64,000 nucleotides of DNA. Origin: Citrobacter sp. Cu233 (GTDB taxonomy: Bacteria; Pseudomonadota; Gammaproteobacteria; Enterobacterales; Enterobacteriaceae). Location: the NCBI RefSeq assembly GCF_030332225.1, contig NZ_JAOWIF010000035.1:371732-435731 (forward strand). The letters run 5' to 3'. The position numbers were made by a program, and so were the translations under genes. Under the pieces are notes generated by a model. The model worked only from the letters and a program-made list of their open reading frames with translations. It was not told where the DNA came from and did not search any database. Shown here piece after piece: positions 60,692 through 64,000 of the stretch; within the stretch, counting starts at the first letter, position 1, and every line of letters begins with the position of its first letter.

Positions 60692-61684
60692 TTGGCTACA
60701 ATGAAGGACGTTGCCCGCCTGGCGGGTGTTTCCACGTCGACGGTTTCTCACGTCATTAATAAAGATCGCTTTGTCAGTGAGGCGATCACTGACAAAGTTG
60801 ATGCGGCGATCAAAGAGCTTAACTATGCGCCTTCCGCGTTGGCGCGTAGTCTCAAACTGAATCAGACCCGCACTATTGGCATGTTAATCACAGCCAGTAC
60901 CAATCCCTTTTACTCTGAGCTGGTTCGTGGTGTTGAACGTAGTTGCTTTGAGCGTGGTTACAGCCTGGTGTTGTGCAACACCGAAGGTGATGAGCAGCGT
61001 ATGAACCGTAATCTGGAAACGTTGATGCAAAAACGGGTAGACGGCTTGTTGCTGCTCTGCACGGAAACACATCAGCCTTCCAGAGAGATCATGCAACGTT
61101 ATCCTTCTATACCCACCGTTATGATGGATTGGTCACCTTTTGATGGTGAAAGCGATCTGATTCAGGATAACTCCCTGTTGGGTGGGGATTTAGCCACCCA
61201 GCATCTTATCGAAAAAGGGTTTACGCGCATTGCCTGCATCACCGGGCCGCTGGACAAAACGCCGGCGCGTTTACGTCTGGAAGGATATCGTGCTGCAATG
61301 AGGCGTGCAGGGCTGGCTATCCCGGACGGTTACGAGATCACCGGTGATTTCGAGTTTGGCGGTGGGTTTGAAGCTATGCAAACGCTGTTGTCGCATAAAG
61401 ACCGCCCACAGGCTGTTTTTACCGGCAATGACGCGATGGCGGTTGGAGCATATCAGGCTTTATACCAGTCTGGATTGCGTATCCCGCAGGATATGGCGGT
61501 AGTCGGTTATGATGACATAGAACTGGCGCGCTATATGACGCCGCCGCTGACAACTATTCACCAACCGAAAGATGAGTTGGGCGAACTGGCCATTGATGTG
61601 TTAATCCACCGTATGGCACAGCCCGCATTGCAGCAGCAGCGCTTGCAGCTTACTCCTGTTTTGATGGCGCGGGGGTCGGTTTAG
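60692..61684 (+). CDS. rbsR: RbsR, ribose operon repressor
   Basis: A 330-residue LacI-family repressor. The HTH and hinge [30 protein letters not shown] occupy residues 2-31, followed by a periplasmic-binding-like ribose domain. It starts with TTG at 60692, as in E. coli, three bases after rbsK. The last 35 bases overlap the 3' end of hsrA on the other strand. Confidence 0.96.
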   Translation: MATMKDVARLAGVSTSTVSHVINKDRFVSEAITDKVDAAIKELNYAPSALARSLKLNQTRTIGMLITASTNPFYSELVRGVERSCFERGYSLVLCNTEGDEQRMNRNLETLMQKRVDGLLLLCTETHQPSREIMQRYPSIPTVMMDWSPFDGESDLIQDNSLLGGDLATQHLIEKGFTRIACITGPLDKTPARLRLEGYRAAMRRAGLAIPDGYEITGDFEFGGGFEAMQTLLSHKDRPQAVFTGNDAMAVGAYQALYQSGLRIPQDMAVVGYDDIELARYMTPPLTTIHQPKDELGELAIDVLIHRMAQPALQQQRLQLTPVLMARGSV

Positions 61685-63077
61685 GTTTATGCCGCTCTTT
61701 GATCAGATTGCGCCCATCTTTGGCTCTTAACAGCATAAACATCAGCGCCGATACGACGGTGATCGCGCCCATTGTAATAAAGGTATAGTGGAACTGTTCG
61801 ACCGTATTGGTTCCTTCCATACCTTCGTAGATACGCAGAACGGCGGCACTGATGGCAACCCCTAAACTAATAGACAGCTGCTGCGTAACGGCTAACACGC
61901 TGTTGCCACTGCTGGCGTTCTCATCAGTCAAATCGGCCAGGGTAATGGTATTCATCGAGGTAAACTGGGTGGACATTGCCATACCTAAAATGAACAGTGG
62001 CAGGATTAGCATCCAGACCGGCATGGATGGCGACTGTAAAGAGAACTGTGCAATCATCAGGCCGATAAACACTGTAATACCGACCAGTGTGGTCCGGTAG
62101 CCGAGGCGGCGCAGTACCTGTGTCACCATCGATTTCGCCAGAATTGATCCCAGCGCGGTCGGAGCCATCATGCAACCGGCAATGAGTGCCGGGTATCCAA
62201 AGCCTACCTGCAGCATCAGTGGCATTAAGAAAGGTACGCATCCCGTCCCCAGGCGAGTAGCAAGGTTTCCGGCGATGCCAACAGAAAAGGTCCGCGTTTT
62301 AAAAATGGGAAGCGCAATCAACGGTGTCGGATGGCGACGCGCATGACGGATGTAGGCGAGCAGTAACACAATGCTGGCGAGAATAACGCCAAGTGCGACC
62401 CAACTGGCAACAAGTTTCTCGCCAAACAACTCAACACCGCTGGAAAACAGCACCAGGCTTAGACCAAAGAGAAAGAAACCGGTCATATCGAAGCCGCGGC
62501 GTGGTGTGGTGAAGTTCGGCATATATTTGCGGGCATAGAAGATACCGGCAATACCGATGGGAATATTAATCAGGAAGATCCAGTGCCAACTGGCCCACGT
62601 TACCAGCACGCCACCCAGTACCGGACCTAAAATTGGCCCAACAAGACCAGGCATGGTCACGAAATTAAGTACGGGGAGTAGTTCGCTGCGTGGGTAAGCA
62701 CGCAATAATGCCAGACGGGCAACGGGCATCATCATTGCGCCACCGATACCCTGTATCACGCGGAAAACCACCAATTCACTTAATGAGCTGGAAAGTGCAC
62801 AAGCCAACGATCCCAACGTAAACAGGCTAACGGCTATCATAAATACGCGCCGGGTACCGAAGCGATCAGCTAACCATCCGCTCACCGGGATCAGCATAGC
62901 GACTGTCAGGGTATAGCTGATAATGGCTGATTGCATGGCAAGCGGAGAGCGGTTAAGACTATGTGCAATTGCGGGTAAGGCCGTGTTGAGAATAGTGGCA
63001 TCTAATGCCTGCATAAAAAAGGCCATGGCGGCTATCCATGGCAACCCAGCCATACTGCGCGATTTCTTTTCTGACAT
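61650..63077 (-). CDS. hsrA: HsrA, DHA2-family MFS transporter
   Basis: A 475-residue 14-helix MFS protein (TMs from [20 protein letters not shown] near residue 13; motif [12 protein letters not shown] near residue 64; motif [14 protein letters not shown] near residue 150). E. coli HsrA is a suppressor of RpoS-linked effects; the transported substrate is not established. It follows yieP by three bases. Confidence 0.92.
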   Translation of the reverse strand: MSEKKSRSMAGLPWIAAMAFFMQALDATILNTALPAIAHSLNRSPLAMQSAIISYTLTVAMLIPVSGWLADRFGTRRVFMIAVSLFTLGSLACALSSSLSELVVFRVIQGIGGAMMMPVARLALLRAYPRSELLPVLNFVTMPGLVGPILGPVLGGVLVTWASWHWIFLINIPIGIAGIFYARKYMPNFTTPRRGFDMTGFFLFGLSLVLFSSGVELFGEKLVASWVALGVILASIVLLLAYIRHARRHPTPLIALPIFKTRTFSVGIAGNLATRLGTGCVPFLMPLMLQVGFGYPALIAGCMMAPTALGSILAKSMVTQVLRRLGYRTTLVGITVFIGLMIAQFSLQSPSMPVWMLILPLFILGMAMSTQFTSMNTITLADLTDENASSGNSVLAVTQQLSISLGVAISAAVLRIYEGMEGTNTVEQFHYTFITMGAITVVSALMFMLLRAKDGRNLIKERHKPKPTPAPSKQE

Positions 63078-63080
63078 AGA

Positions 63081-63785
63081 TTATTTATCCGGGAGCTCGT
63101 TCGGTGCTATCAGTAATGCCTGACAAGCGGCAAAAGCGCGTTCGCCATCGCTATCTTCTATTGCATCGACAATGGCCTGGTGCAAATCCAGCTTGACCAC
63201 ATCGTTATAGGTAATCGACGTAAAGTAGGTCTGATAAACGGAATGGAACAATGATGCGAAAGATATCAGGAAGGGATTCGCGCTCATTTCATAAATGTGC
63301 TCATGCCAGGCAATATCAACTTCAATCCAACGTTCGCGTCTGAAGTTTCTTTTCAGCTCGACCATCTCTTCCATTAATGTATTGAGATGGGCTTTCTGCT
63401 CTGCTGTACCAATCGTCGCAGCCAGTAAACAAGCTTGAGGTTCCAGGCTAATACGCATCACCAGAAAGTGTTTAATGACTTGAGGAAAATTATCTTCAGT
63501 CATCCACCAGGTAAGCAACTCCTGGTCGAGGAAGTTCCAGTTTGCCTGCGGCATAACACGAGTACCAATACGTGGGCGCGGTAATACCATACCTTTAGCC
63601 GTTAATGTCTTAACTGCTTCCCTTACCGCAGTTCGGCTCACGCCAAACTGATCGCCCAGCTCAATTTCACCTGGCAGGATAGCACCGGGTGCGTATTCAC
63701 CTTTTAATATTCTCTGAGCCAGTTTTTCTGCCAGAACATAGGAAAGATTCTTTTGGGCAGCTATCTGTTGGGCATTTAAAGGCAT
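63081..63785 (-). CDS. yieP: YieP, FadR-subfamily GntR regulator
   Basis: A 234-residue GntR/FadR regulator. The winged HTH (GAILPGEIELGDQFGVSRTAVREAVKTLTAKGM) is at residues 35-67, and an FCD-type all-helical effector domain follows. The C-terminal ALLIAPNELPDK differs from the shorter E. coli end. Co-transcribed with hsrA, which it probably controls. Confidence 0.92.
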   Translation of the reverse strand: MPLNAQQIAAQKNLSYVLAEKLAQRILKGEYAPGAILPGEIELGDQFGVSRTAVREAVKTLTAKGMVLPRPRIGTRVMPQANWNFLDQELLTWWMTEDNFPQVIKHFLVMRISLEPQACLLAATIGTAEQKAHLNTLMEEMVELKRNFRRERWIEVDIAWHEHIYEMSANPFLISFASLFHSVYQTYFTSITYNDVVKLDLHQAIVDAIEDSDGERAFAACQALLIAPNELPDK

Positions 63786-63937
63786 GAGTGTTCTTCCTTA
63801 CGCGTTTTCTTATTCATTAGTATGCCACCAGGGAGTGTGATTGCGGCTGCAAAAACGGCAAATTGCTTATTTTATGGCATGTTAATGGTGGTTTTGGTGA
63901 AAAAATACGCATTTGGAAAGTTATTTTAAATTTCCCC

Positions 63938-63965
63938 TTGTCAGCCTGAAATAACTCCCTATAAT
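63938..63965 (+). promoter_or_regulatory. P1 promoter of an rRNA operon
   Basis: -35 TTGTCA (63938-63943) and -10 TATAAT (63960-63965) with the 16-base spacing and downstream GCGCCTCCACTGACACGG of rrn P1 promoters. An AT-rich UP-like tract precedes it. The E. coli counterpart is rrnC, which also follows yieP. The 16S gene lies beyond the window. Confidence 0.93.
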
Positions 63966-64000
63966 GCGCCTCCACTGACACGGAACAACGGATTACACGC

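Overview
The window is one long, almost gap-free stretch of enterobacterial chromosome around the replication origin. Nearly every gene can be matched by eye to an Escherichia coli K-12 counterpart in the same order: yidQ-yidR-cbrA, yidA, gyrB-recF-dnaN-dnaA, rpmH-rnpA-yidD-yidC-mnmE, mdtL-yidZ-yieE-yieF, adeP-yieH, phoU-pstBACS, glmSU, the atp operon, rsmG-mnmG, oriC, mioC-asnC-asnA, viaA-ravA, kup, rbsDACBKR, hsrA-yieP, then the P1 promoter of an rRNA operon. Protein divergence, the lack of tnaCAB between mnmE and mdtL, and the loss of yidB, the dgo operon and cbrBC-bgl point to a close relative of Escherichia and Salmonella. Citrobacter is my best guess, but I cannot prove the genus from this window.

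Layout. 1-4.6 kb: yidQ end, yidR, the CreB-type gene cbrA, a doubly deleted dgoT remnant, and yidA. 4.7-11 kb (minus strand): gyrB, recF, dnaN and dnaA, with a palindromic repeat between dnaN and recF. 11.5-15.4 kb (plus): rpmH, rnpA, yidD, yidC, mnmE. 15.5-19.1 kb: mdtL, yidZ, yieE, yieF. 19.2-26.4 kb: an accessory island absent from the E. coli order. 26.5-37 kb: adeP, yieH, the phosphate-uptake operon, glmS and glmU. 37.8-44.8 kb: the ATP synthase operon. 45.3-48.8 kb: rsmG, mnmG, oriC and mioC. 48.9-63.8 kb: asnC, asnA, viaA-ravA, kup, the ribose operon, hsrA and yieP. The last 70 bases are the promoter of an rRNA operon whose genes lie beyond the window.

The island is the most interesting part. 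A divergent-looking regulator (GAF domain, degenerate sigma-54-type AAA domain, Fis-type HTH) faces a tightly coupled four-gene operon. The operon encodes a Sec-exported protein of the histidine/phenylalanine ammonia-lyase fold that lacks the Ala-Ser-Gly triad needed to make the MIO cofactor, a Tat-exported FAD reductase of the flavocytochrome c/urocanate-reductase family, a tetraheme periplasmic cytochrome, and a heptaheme protein fused to a membrane cytochrome b. Read together this is a complete periplasmic pathway: an elimination makes an unsaturated acid, and electrons from membrane quinol reduce it. The MIO-less lyase matches what is known of ergothionase, so the leading hypothesis is anaerobic respiration on ergothioneine (trimethylamine release, then thiourocanate reduction). 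The substrate assignment is inference.

Other points: the long glmU-atpC gap carries two perfect CRP palindromes in front of a 16-codon reading frame. ERIC-type elements sit inside the glmU-glmS message and in the kup leader. Two RbsR-type operators lie 80 bp apart before rbsD. A perfect CreB tag precedes cbrA, a PurR box lies between adeP and yieH, and Pho boxes precede pstS.
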